Positions 32,455 to 43,554 of a stretch of 64,000 nucleotides of DNA are shown here, piece by piece. Each line of letters starts with the position of its first letter. The first letter of the stretch is position 1. The position numbers and the translations under genes are program-made. Source of the DNA: Fomes fomentarius (lineage: Eukaryota > Basidiomycota > Agaricomycetes > Polyporales > Polyporaceae). The notes beneath the pieces were generated by a model. That model searched no databases and was not told where the DNA came from. It saw only the letters and a list, made by a program, of their open reading frames with translations. The DNA lies in NCBI GenBank assembly GCA_022606135.1, contig JABYQN010000007.1:2294001-2358000 (forward strand), given 5' to 3'.

Positions 32455-35210
32455 AGCTAGATGATACAGAGCAAAGTCATAGAACAAACAAGTAAATCGG
32501 CGAGCTCAGCAGACTCAGCTGTACCAAGGACGGAGGACGTGGTACGCGTCTGAATGCGAAGTCCATATGGACCTGCCCTAAAGTTCCCACGGCTATGCAA
32601 TATATACATGCTCTCCAGGCGCCAACAAATTTCCCTTCGTGCGGCGACTCGGCCATACTTTCCCCATGTTGCTCATGACTGCTCTCTCTACGCGGTTGTT
32701 CGAGTGTCAGGCCGTGTCAAGATCAACTTGGACGTCTCAGCGCCCTCTTGTCTTCTCTACTCAATCTACCTTGTAGGGAGGACGGGCCGGTGGTTCAAAA
32801 CATCTCCATCTTCAGTACTTGTCGTCTATAGTTCTCATCGTCGAATATATCTCCTGTGAGCCAGATATATTTACGATCCCTTGGCCGAAGACAGCGGTGC
32901 GGTATCCAAGAAAATGTAGTACTTGTTCGGGTTGGTCGGGTATGTGGATTTTTACCCCCGCAGCGCTCGCCGTTCTCATGCTATGTGCGCGGAGTGTAGA
33001 CCTCAAATCGGTCGAGATCCTCTGAAATCGGCCGGAGAAGGTGACCTAGGCCAGGTCTTACATGTTGACTGTGCTCATCCGTAGGCGATTGGTTACCGTG
33101 TTCTTCACTGACAGAACCCATCTAAGCTAGAACCGCCGTCTACCTATCCGCGGTCATGTTGTGAACCATACTGCAGCTTGCCCAGCCGAACTGTTCCGGG
33201 CCATATGAACACCGGTGAGTCCGGCTTGCTGCGGTTCTCTTTGCCTCTCAATGACGGTTGCGTGTATGGCACCAGATCCAGATCGAGTCAACGGAGATAT
33301 AGTAGCGTCGGGTCTTTCGCGTTCCAGACCTTAGCCCCATGGTGAGTTCTCATACTAGCGTACATCTCGCTAAGCCTACCAGTGATTATTTGTTACGTGG
33401 GTCTGGACTGCGATGAAGGTCCAGACACCGACTACTTACCTGTCTCTTGGATGTGAGTAGGCTCGGACCTGACAAAAATTTCCAACTGCATGAGAAACGG
33501 CAAATATGTGGCTAGACCATGCCTATTCACATAGTGTACTGGCCCAGGCCGCGAGCCAACACTACTACTGGTCGGGGTTTTAGAACACGTTGCTGGTTAG
33601 TTCGGGGATGCTCTGGAGCAGCATCGTAGATTCGATGGATGTATGTCATGCTGCCTAGCTATGAGAATGAAAACTAAAGCACCCTATATCCTCAGGCAGG
33701 CAAACCGCAAAACCCAAACACGTTTGCCGTCTTTCTCTGCATAATTCAGAGTGTTGACCCAAAGCGTCTGCGTCACGACTCTATGGTGAGCAGAATTCAA
33801 CGTACCCCGAGAATTGGTGTAGGCCTAGATGTCATTCACAGGTACAGGCAGTCCGACGTCACCGGAGTGAACCATATGTGTTGGTCACTGGGTGAGCGTC
33901 GAGATGTTGCGACAGAGCAAGAGTCGTCATTGGACAAGAGCACAATCTGGTCGCTGTCTAGGCTGTGATAAGCCCACCATCACTGCCCAATTGCATTCTC
34001 CGTCCAGGACAGACCCGTACGGTGGGTCGGGGTCAAGTGGTCCTTACGTCTTCCCTCCGTGATACCTTGTGCTTGGTTCTCACTTGCAGGAGATACTATG
34101 GATCTGGTCTCGACTCTAGGAATGATACTGCATGCTCGACACACGCTTGATGCTGTGCCGGCAGTATGGGCGGTCGTGGAAACTACGCCAATACCGTCCC
34201 TTCTGAACATACAGTGCTGAGAAGTTGGGCAGGGTTGTCATTGGACAAGACTCCGGATTGGTCGTTGGATATTTGTTCTCGGCCACGATTACACCGACTG
34301 GCCTGGACCGGACACGCGATTGTGTGGAGATGTTGGGTCGCTAGAACACACTGGTCCGTATGGTTCGCCAGCTCTTCTTCGCCCCTGCTTCGTTGACCGA
34401 GACCGTGCTTAGCTCCAACACGATAGTGGGTTCTGCCTTGTTCCACCCCAATTTGCAACCGCGAGCACCTTGGCCTACCCTCGCATCGCCGATGATAGTG
34501 CACCCACTGCCTTTCCCCGTTCATGCCTATCCTCCCTCGGATGAGCTGTGACTGCTGCGCGGCCGCGTCTCCTCCTGCCAGTCCATACGAAACACATCTA
34601 TTCCCTCCCATTCTTATATCGCTCTATCAAACCTTCGACTCTCTGACGTGAACCATGCTGTCGAGTCAGACGAGTCTTCTGGGGCGTCACGCACGGATTG
34701 CTGTGCAAGTGAACATGCAATTGGCTGACGTCGTCGTCTTCCATCGGCTGTGTGTTTGGGTAGTCCTTATGAGACTGGTCGCTTTATAATGCGGCTGTAA
34801 TTTTGCCGACGGAAGCTGGCGTAACTCTGCAACAAGGTTTGCGATGTTCTGGCAATACGTCCTGACTCGAGGGGGTGGACCTTCGCCGATGAAGTACGAC
34901 GGAGCCTACTCTCACGGTACGGAGGATACAGCAGTGACTGCATGATATATGTGAGTGGTACTTGACCCTGCGGTAGCTAAAGCCAACTGCTCACGAATAT
35001 GTGTAGCCCATACCATTCCGTGTCCCAACAAGGTGGCGCTTCGGTTGGTAAGAAAGGCTGGGATTCAATCTGACCTTAGCCTTCCGTTCAGAAGCTGCAC
35101 TGCCAGAACCACATGTGACCTGTAACGCAGGAGGGGCTGTGGTCTGCAGTACATACATATAAGAAGACCCTTCACATTGGTCCTCTCTCGAAGTCTCTTT
35201 GAGCCATATC
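32455..35210. other. 2.7 kb gene-poor stretch
   Basis: No frame above about 140 codons, and none with a known motif. Two imperfect direct repeats sharing GTCATTGGACAAGA followed by TGGTCG lie near 33929 and 34234. Possibly a worn-out transposon or non-coding transcript; I cannot tell. Confidence 0.45.
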
Positions 35211-35755
35211 ATGGGTCGCGTCTACGCTATCATGACCGTCACATCTCTCAACGAACTCACATCCCCGCACCTGAAGGTGTCGGCTATTGTCGGCTCCTTA
35301 GTGTTCGGAGGTGGGTGCTAATCGTTGTTCAACCGCCACCACGCGCATCCTGACAGTTGGTGCGCGCAGGGTTTTTCCTGGCCATAGTGGCTAGCCTCTT
35401 TTACGTCGGTTATCTTCGCAACAGGCGCACCTCTCATCCCAGCGACGCTCGCCGATGGCCTCGTCTGTTCAACTTGCGCGTGCACATCGATCCCACCGCG
35501 CAAATCTTCCCCGCCAGTCTTCGCGCCATCTCGCCGGCGCCGGGCACGAGGCCATTCGCGCGGCACATCGCACGTCCAGGGGATGAGCTTATGCGCCCTC
35601 CCCGCTACGAATACCCGCCTTCGTACGAGACCGTCGTCAGCGACCACCAAGAGATCGCCTATCCTGGCGCTGTCTACTTGTCCCCGGACGACGCGGAGGC
35701 TGGAGCACGCCGCACACCGACTCCCATCTCCGTCATCGACTCTACCATCCCTTGA
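35211..35755 (+). CDS. Single-pass membrane protein with paired PPxY motifs
   Basis: Exon 1 35211-35310, intron 35311-35369 (59 nt, phase 1), exon 2 35370-35755; 161 residues. A short lumenal/extracellular N-terminus (MGRVYAIMTVTSLNELTSPH) is followed by one hydrophobic span (VGSLVFGGFFLAIVASLFYV) and then RNRR, which predicts a cytosolic C-terminus. The tail carries PPRY and PPSY five residues apart (RPPRYEYPPSYE). PPxY motifs bind WW domains, notably of Rsp5/NEDD4 ubiquitin ligases; in yeast, small membrane adaptors of this layout recruit Rsp5. The family itself is unknown to me. The intron cuts the membrane span, as in the neighbour at 36919. Confidence 0.75.
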
Positions 35756-36918
35756 TTGTACCCTTGTCGACATATACCCCCCGTCATGATCATACCCCAT
35801 AATGCCCACCACCGGTACACGACTACCGACACGATGAGGATGGAGGGAGGTGGACCAGGCGGGGGAGGGCGAGAGGGCCAATGACGATTGCGTCACCACT
35901 TGAAGTCGGCGACGACGACTCGGACATCCATCACTCATATACCTGCAAGACCCTGAGCACAGGTTCACTTACTTTGTACTGCTATCGTCAAATTTACCTG
36001 TGGCTGCGTCGTGCGATGCGAGTTCTTTTCCCTGCCGAATTCCAAAGCCGGTGCAGCGAGCGTATACGCGCCGCCTCGAGGGTCGTCGACGTCCTTTGTG
36101 CACAGACTGGAGACGTTCAAACCTGTGCGGACGTTCTATCGTCTCTCCCTGGTGTACAGGATGTGGCTGCGCGCCACACCGGACTGAATGAGTGCTCTCG
36201 GGTGCTCTCACGCCACGAACCTGGCTGTCGCCGACTCGGCACGAAGACGTGCTGGGGAACCTTCCGACGGCGGCCCTATGGCCGGGGTAGCGTCAATCAC
36301 TCACTCGCGAAGGCGTCAGAACGCGCTGTTCTTCTCCGACTTTCCAGTCCTACTTGACCGGCCCACGGTGCATGATTCTACGCACCTTTTCGTGCAAGCA
36401 AAGATCTATTAGTACGGGATCCGAGTCGATATAGGGCAAGGCGTGTCCATGGCGATGTTGCCGGAGTCAGCTTCGACACTTCTCGGACACTGACCGTTCC
36501 CAGCCGCAAACCAACGGGAATGTGCATTGTGATCCTCTACACGATGTTTCAGACTTAGATCCTTGCCGGTGGTATAGCGCGTGGACAGAGATGGGGTTTG
36601 AACACTCTATGAACCGAACGAACTGACGCTAACTGGACCTTCAGCCGCACAAACATGACATGACATGAATGCGTCATCGTGCAAGATAGGAATGAAGAAT
36701 CTCTCGTGGGCATGTCTAAGCTTTAATTGACGTACGTGATGTCTTCCTTGGCCTGTCGAAGTTCAGAATGCATGGTGCGTACGTGAACGATTCCGAGTCA
36801 TTCCTGGCACCCGCATTAAGGCCGCATGCACGTATCCAGAGTACATAAACCGCACGCCTTGAGGGCTATTCCCTCTTCCGCTCTCGCATGTCAGACTGGC
36901 GCAGCGCAACCAACGACA
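35756..36918. other. Intergenic, no supported gene
   Basis: Spacer between the two PPxY genes. Open frames of up to 158 codons overlap in different phases without protein-like motifs. Confidence 0.45.
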
Positions 36919-38156
36919 ATGGTTGTCGTACCTCGTTCGTCATCGGTTCCTGAGGATGGCAAGCAGATCACCTCTCCGAAGGTGGCCACGGGCACTGTGA
37001 CGGGGATGGTCCTTGGCATCCGTGAGTTCCTCCACTGTCTGTGTCGGCTACGTCTTGTCTGACGGTCGATTTCCAAGTATGTTTCTTCTTCATAGTGGTC
37101 AGCTACCAGCTATTGGCTTGGCCATGCAAGAAACGCCGGGGAAACACTCCCCGCGTGCCACGGAATGCTGACATCGTTATTACAACTCTCCACACTCCTT
37201 CAAAAACCCCACGGTCATTTCGCAACCTCTTCGGTCTCATTAGGAGCAAGCACAAAGCAAAGCTCTTACCCCTCCCGTTCTCCCCCTCCTTAGAGAAGGC
37301 AGAGGCGGGTACGGCGCCCGACAGTCGCACGGGCAGGAAGAATGCGCTCCGTGCTCTGTACCTACGCACAACAAGACGCGATCACACAGCACCAGGCGGC
37401 AACTCATCCCATACTCCAACCTCAACCCTACGCGAGCGCAGGGCATTGCATTCGTTGTACCTCAACATCAACTTACCCTCTCCTCGCAAGCGCTACCCTG
37501 GGACTCCTTCGCCGATCTCACCCGCACTGAAGCGGTTCGGCCGCGTTGTCCTAGTGGATCAAACCCCTCCTGACACCCCTATCTCTCCTTTCCTCTCACC
37601 GAAGAGGCCCACCAGTCGTCTCTACCAGCAACTTGACGACCCCTTCTATTCCGAGTGGGCGAACGAGGCGCCGTCCTGCCGTACCGAACGTCCTCAGGAC
37701 GCCCTCATCTCCCCCTGGTCCCCGAACGAGGGCCAGTTCCCGTACTATCCATATGCGCCCGCACTGAACTCCCTGGGCGAACCTCGCACACCGCCGCCGC
37801 TCTATCCCCCTCCGCCCGCATACCTTCCCGAGATTCCGTTCCGCGCGCCTGGGAGTAACCCCGCCACCCCGACCCGCGCCAGCGCCGTACCACGTGTTCT
37901 GTTAAGAACACCAGAGACGCCAGTCTCTCCCATCGTGTCTGTTCTGGGCGACGAGATCGAAGGAGATATCGGGAGCTGTGAGTTACGCCAAGTCCGTGCG
38001 GCGTTAGCCAGCACCGCCGAGAAAGACGACGCGTTCGTCATCGGCGATGATTCCGAGGATGGACATTCCTCTACTACTGACTCGGACTTAGAGACTGTCA
38101 GTATCTATAGCGACGAGTCCACCGAGCATCTGAACCTTCAACCTCCTCGGCAGTGA
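36919..38156 (+). CDS. Single-pass membrane protein with paired PPxY motifs
   Basis: Exon 1 36919-37021, intron 37022-37077 (56 nt, phase 1), exon 2 37078-38156; 393 residues. An in-frame ATG at 36826 would add 31 residues. The membrane span TGMVLGILCFFFIVVSYQLL is followed by the stop-transfer CKKRR. The long cytosolic tail is Pro/Ser/Thr-rich with many S/T-P sites (TPPDTPISPF, TPETPVSPI) and ends acidic. PPLY and PPAY overlap in PPPLYPPPPAYLPE. Layout, intron phase, intron position inside the span and twin PPxY motifs all match the upstream gene, so the two are probably old tandem paralogues or a co-opted pair. Likely a ubiquitin-ligase adaptor by motif only. Confidence 0.75.
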
Positions 38157-40515
38157 TCGCGTCGTGTTTCTTGTACTGGGTGTACTGTTTCGCATCGAGT
38201 ACTAGTACGCTAGTGCGTGTAGAATTGTAACCATCTATCTGGACCCTTTGTATCTACGTGTCGCTGTACGATGCTGCAAGATGAGGTGTTATTGTAGGTT
38301 GAATGATGAGATAACTAGGACATTCATCTAGTACAATTCTGAACCAGGTTCACTGGGACGCTTCTGGGTCAGAGGCTCGCGATCGAAGCATCTTCCGGGC
38401 GCCCAAGTGGTCGAGACGGTTTGCCAGTGATGAGATTCACCATGCCACTCCACTGCAAGGCTGTCTCAGCACTTCAGTTCCTGGGCACAGACGATTTGCT
38501 GATGACTAGCGTGGATGGTGATTGATGATACGACATTGGAGTCGCAGTCAAGACCTCACAATTCGATCTAAAATTCCCCGTTGTAATAATAAAAGTGGTA
38601 GGGACCCAGGTCGTCTCCAGGCTTACTAGTAGCAGTGACAGCCTCAATCAGCCCAACGACCCACAGTCTATAAAAATTTGACGGGTCGAGCTCCAATGAT
38701 AGATAGGAGTCAAGGAGCAGTGCACTGTTGATGTCTTCTTGTAGGCCTAGTACATCAGGAAAAACCCCATTCCATAATTAGTGATAAGTTATATATCAGA
38801 ACCGATATTAGCAATAACATGGGACAGAGGATATGCACACACTTGAAAATGAGTGAAAGGGCACCCTACGTCTTTCGAATTGTTTTCAAATTGCGCACAT
38901 CGTCGAGAGATGTAATCTCAGACTTGTATGAGTGTTCGGTTGTCCTAGTACCTGCCCAAATTCACGCCGAAGTCTCAACAGCGCCGGCCCTAAGTCTTTC
39001 GGCAACCTCCGAGGTCGCGCCAGCGACATTAGTCGCCCATGTTCGACTTATTTCCATCGTCCGACCACCACAGTTCTCCCCTCTTGGCTTGCTTCCCTCT
39101 GTTCTGCATGTTCTGCGATCCACCCCTCAACTTCTGGACCCCATGTGTGGGACAGCCGAATCACCCAGGTAGGCGCATCATTCTCAGGTACGTAAGCGGG
39201 GATCTGTCAACCAACTTTGTAAATCGTCGTTCCTTGCCTTCCATTCTGGTGAGTCTGTTCGCAATACCGCAAAGTAAGTAAGTTCCATCTCTCCTAGTTG
39301 AGTTCGTCACAACTCTATGTGAGTGGTGCACCTATGCTGGTCACTCTTCATCCATCCTATGTACATGTCACGATGCAGAGGTAGGTCAAGTGAACCTTGA
39401 AGACTCGTCTAGGTGTGTGGTCGTTCTCTGATCTGCAAGTTCGTGGCATCAGTGGTACTGACAATATCTCAGCAGGGTATTCACTGGGGTTGGCCCTCGG
39501 AGTCGTCTCGAGGTCGTTATGGTAGTTAGCTATGTGTATATGTGTATAGTATACTTTGATGCTGTAGTACTATGTCGATAAGCAATATACTGTTGAACCA
39601 AACCATGAATTGTGTGCTCAAGAGTGGTAGCAGTGCAATCAGGTGGTCCTGTTGTGAGGATAATGGTCTGCTACTGGTGCGATACTGGTCTCTCGTTAGG
39701 AAGGGACTTATGTTTTTAGTCTAACGCCCTAATGCCTCTGTTTAGATGTTATTATACATAATTCGCGAATCGGGTTTTTCCTGATGTATCAGGATGTAAA
39801 GCTTACGGTGATGTGAATAAAACGGGTTTTTGCACGGCGGCTCCAAACCAGTAGTATAGAGAGAACCATACAGTTCTGTGACCCCCAGGATCACCGTCAT
39901 CGTGGTGGTTGTGCCACTGTGGAACCCCCGATCATCTGCAAATATGTAGCAGAAAGTGAAATGTCCCTAAGAATATCGTCTCAATCTTCCTCGCCGGTGA
40001 GGCCAGTGGCTCACAGTGCTCAATTCAATCTCAAGTACGCTGGCTGATATGTCCCCACTATGCGCCATGTACTATCAGCCATTATCCACACTGAGGCCGA
40101 GGCCATGAGACCTATTACGCCAGGACAACCTTCGAGACTCACAAAGTGTTCACGATTATGACCAATCTCCTAAGTTGATGGAGATATTGATGTTACGCCG
40201 GACACAACACAAAGGCCACACAACATCAAGAACGTGGAGTGGAGTGGATTCAAAGTGGTAAGGGTGTTGCGTAAGACTGGTTCACAAAAACTGTCCGCCA
40301 CTATATCCCATCTTCGTGAATGCGTACGGAGAGGATACCGATTCCAGTACTACAGTAGCTGAATGAGAAGGTAAGATGGTAGCGTACATGGCAAGGTTTC
40401 TTGTAAGACTTATGAGGAAACAATTTGACATCCGGGGTCGTTTGTATGCGACAAGGCGCGATGAATCTTCCATCACTGTACGGGAAGCCAATTTGACCAT
40501 TGCTGCGCGATCGAC
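38157..40515. other. 2.3 kb gene-poor stretch
   Basis: AT-richer than its surroundings, with simple stretches such as TATGTGTATATGTGTATAG near 39532. A 117-codon plus-strand frame (38819-39172) has no motif. I see no gene. Confidence 0.45.
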
Positions 40516-41108
40516 CTAGGCGAGGTGGGCTGGGGCCGGCATGGGGAGGTTGACTTGAACCGGGAGATCAACGTCTACCGGAGGTGACCCTCCCGTATCG
40601 ACAAAACTAGGAACGAGACCGATGACACACTGCAGTGTGGCTATCACCAACCACACTATCCAGCCTCTACACTGGGACAACATGTCCTTGACTCGCTTCC
40701 ACCTGGTCTTTGCTTTGTCAGCGAGCAATGTATTTTGGGGGCAGCGCGTACCTCGAGGGATTTGTCCTTTGGAATGTCTTGCTGGTTGTCGGTGTCGGCA
40801 CTCTCTACATCAACTTCCTTGATAGTACTGGGGGTGCGGCAGAAGCGGATCGCATCGGCGAGGTGTCTGATGGACCACGACACGCCCATGAGGCTGCCCG
40901 TGACGGTAAGCAGTGTCACTATAGTCATGGAAGGATGTGAAGACCCAGAATTAGAGTGACACAAACCATGCGTCGACTCACCCACTATGACAAACGGTAA
41001 ATAGATGCGCACAGCGTCGAGTACATTCGTATCGGGAGGACATTGAATGTTGATATCGATATCGCCGCCGCTGATATTCCAAGACCCGAGTGGTTGTTGT
41101 GCAGACAT
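40516..41108 (-). CDS. Small hypothetical membrane protein
   Basis: Start at 41108 (MSAQQPLGSWNISGGDIDIN). A 63 nt GT-AG intron splits the first hydrophobic span, YLPFVIVG | VTLLTVTGSLMGVSW. A second, 44 nt intron after KSLE restores the frame into TRWKRVKDMLSQ and a second span (GWIVWLVIATLQCVIGLVPS), ending PAPAHLA-stop at 40516. It has two predicted membrane helices with a charged loop between them. No family recognised. The gene model is plausible but rests only on splice signals and hydrophobicity. Confidence 0.5.
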
Positions 41109-42033
41109 GGTGTGGTGCGAGTGCGAGCGAGGTTGAAATGCCTGAAGATACGCTGTTATATATATACTGCCCTCGAAGCTGGCGGATATCGTCCATGTAA
41201 GAATGCGGGCACAGCCGTCGTATGAATAGCTTACGATTGCTGGATAACTGCTAGGACAATGAAGCTCCATTGACTCTTCTGTGGGACATCATATCAATAA
41301 AGCCTAAAACATCTGTGGAAGTATAAGAGATCAGATATCCAGCACTGGTTACGATCCAGCGCTGCCACAACTAGATATCCGGATGAACGTAGTCTTTTCC
41401 GAGATGGTGTGCGTGAAGCAGAGACCCCACGGGACTGACCAAGACTGACTGGGACATTGTGCCTCGAGTCAATTTATTGAACATCAATGTCTGAGGGTCG
41501 TGTCTTGCCAATGCCGGAGCGACGTGGATAAGGTATCGTACATAGGAATGGTCATACTAGGAGGAAGACGATCCAACTCCAGGTTCTATACTCCAATCTA
41601 GCTGACACTAGGGCGAGGAAACAATAGAATACTACGGTGACCGTGGATGCAATGTTCTTCGACAGCAGGTGAATCCGGACTGATGATGATATTTGTGGGC
41701 ATCGGAGTTGAACGCAGCAAGCACCGTGACCGATCCGAGCACCTTCAAGTGCCAACTAACTGAGCAGCAGCCATCGTGCAGTCATGCAGTCCTTGATAGC
41801 GCAAGGAAACGAGACTTCGATAGCAAGATGAACAGCCAGGTAGTGACACTGACACCACTGACAGGACAGAAGAAAGGGCAGCAGGCGCTTATAGGTGTGT
41901 GTGCCAGATGATGCATGGGCGTCTCTCACCTACCTCGCTGTTCCTTCTACTACTAGGCCTTGGACGGTCCTAACTCCAGTGTTTGCAGCGTTTGCTGGCG
42001 CACCTCCTCTGGCAACAACGAGCGGTTGAAGGT
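41109..42033. other. Intergenic, no supported gene
   Basis: Spacer upstream of Msp1, with short frames only. Confidence 0.5.
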
Positions 42034-43554
42034 ATGGCGATCTCAGCGACCACAAAACGCGCCATCTTTGATGGTACGTTCGTGTGCTAGGCTGCTCTCA
42101 CTTATTTTGTTCTAACATGGCACAGTGGCCATATTTGCTGCATCACAAGTACGTTCAGTACTTTGCTACTAGAGTTGAGGCTGATAAGGCTGATTTTTTT
42201 GAAGATTGCCTTGTACTATACGCTCAGAGTGCGCATTTCCCCGACGTCCGTGTACTGCGGCAAGAGCTCACTCACCTCATCACTCAGTGGGCTATCGACA
42301 CTCTGTCACCCGTTGAAAGGAAAGAGGTCAAGCAGAAGAGCTTGAAGGCGTTGGAAAGTCTAGGTCATAAGGACTTGAAGTTGGATGAATACGAAAGTAC
42401 GTGTTCATGCTTCTGCAGTATCGCAATGTCTACATCTCGTCCCCAGGCCAAATTGCCTCCGAAATTATCCACCCGGACGACATCGAGGTCGGGTTCTCCG
42501 GTATGTCCTCTTATCTATCGTTCTACTCCCCTTCTTTACCAGGCTTGACGCGTCTTCGTGCAAGATATCGGTGGACTCGAGCCCATTATCTCATCCCTCC
42601 GCGAATCTGTCATCTTTCCCCTCCGCTTCCCTCATCTATTCTCTTCATCTGCACTTCTCGGCGCCCCGAAAGGGGTGCTTCTGTTTGGCCCACCCGGGTG
42701 TGGCAAGACTATGCTCGCCAAGGCACTCGCGAAAGAATCAGGAGCGACCTTCATCAACATCGCTGCTTCGGTGCTGACGAACAAGTGGTACGGCGAGTCC
42801 AACAAGCTCGTTGCTGGTTTGTTCTCGCTAGCGCGCAAGGCCCAGCCAAGCATCGTGTTCATTGACGAGATCGACTCGTTCTTGAGGGAGAGGACAAAGG
42901 GAGACCACGAGGTCACGGGGATGATGAAGGCCGAGTTTATGACGTATGTGCTATCCTCTTATGTGCTCGTGGATTCCTATATCGCTGGAGTGACCGAATT
43001 CGCTCTTCCCCCCATTGCGCCACCAATGATATCAGGCTGTGGGACGGTTTGACATCCAGTACAGACCGGATACTTGTACTTGGAGCTACAAACCGCCCAA
43101 ACGACATTGACTCTGCGATTCTCCGCCGTATGCCGAAGCGCTTCTCCGTAGGCCTTCCGGATGTAGAGCAGCGGCAAAAGATCCTCACCCTAGTGTGTAT
43201 TCCTTTCATTCACTGGCGTCCATCTGGTTGACTGTCGCATGGTATCTCCAGATGCTCAAGGATACTCCGCTCGAAGAGGGTTTCTCCATCCGTCTACTAG
43301 CAGAGCAGTCCGAGGGTCTATCCGGATCCGACCTCAAGGAATTGTGTCGGAACGCTGCGATGCGGCCCATGCGCGAGCTTATGCGGGAAGCAGACGGAAA
43401 CGACGAGAAGCTTACGCAGATCCAGAACTCAGTTCGTATCGCCTCGTTTGCTTTGACACGTGAGCTGACACGGCGACAGGGCTTCAAGCTGCGTCCGTTG
43501 ACAATAGAAGACTTCTTTCAGCTCGAGGGGACAAGTGTGTTACCCCTCGACTGA
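42034..43554 (+). CDS. MSP1: Outer mitochondrial membrane AAA ATPase Msp1/ATAD1
   Basis: Exons 42034-42073, 42126-42148, 42288-42396, 42447-42500, 42565-42943, 43036-43192, 43252-43554; 354 residues. Msp1 pulls mislocalised tail-anchored proteins out of the mitochondrial outer membrane and peroxisomes. Landmarks: [27 protein letters not shown], Walker [21 protein letters not shown], the pore loop in [11 protein letters not shown], Walker [36 protein letters not shown] (arginine finger and sensor). The ATPase part is complete. The N-terminal anchor ([15 protein letters not shown]) looks short. The 139 nt intron before WAIDTLSP may hide one more in-frame exon (acceptor near 42227). Confidence 0.88.

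Noticed and set aside
33900..34270. Direct repeats as part of a transposon
   Set aside because: Only a 14-mer plus scattered matches are shared; no ends, target duplication or coding remains.
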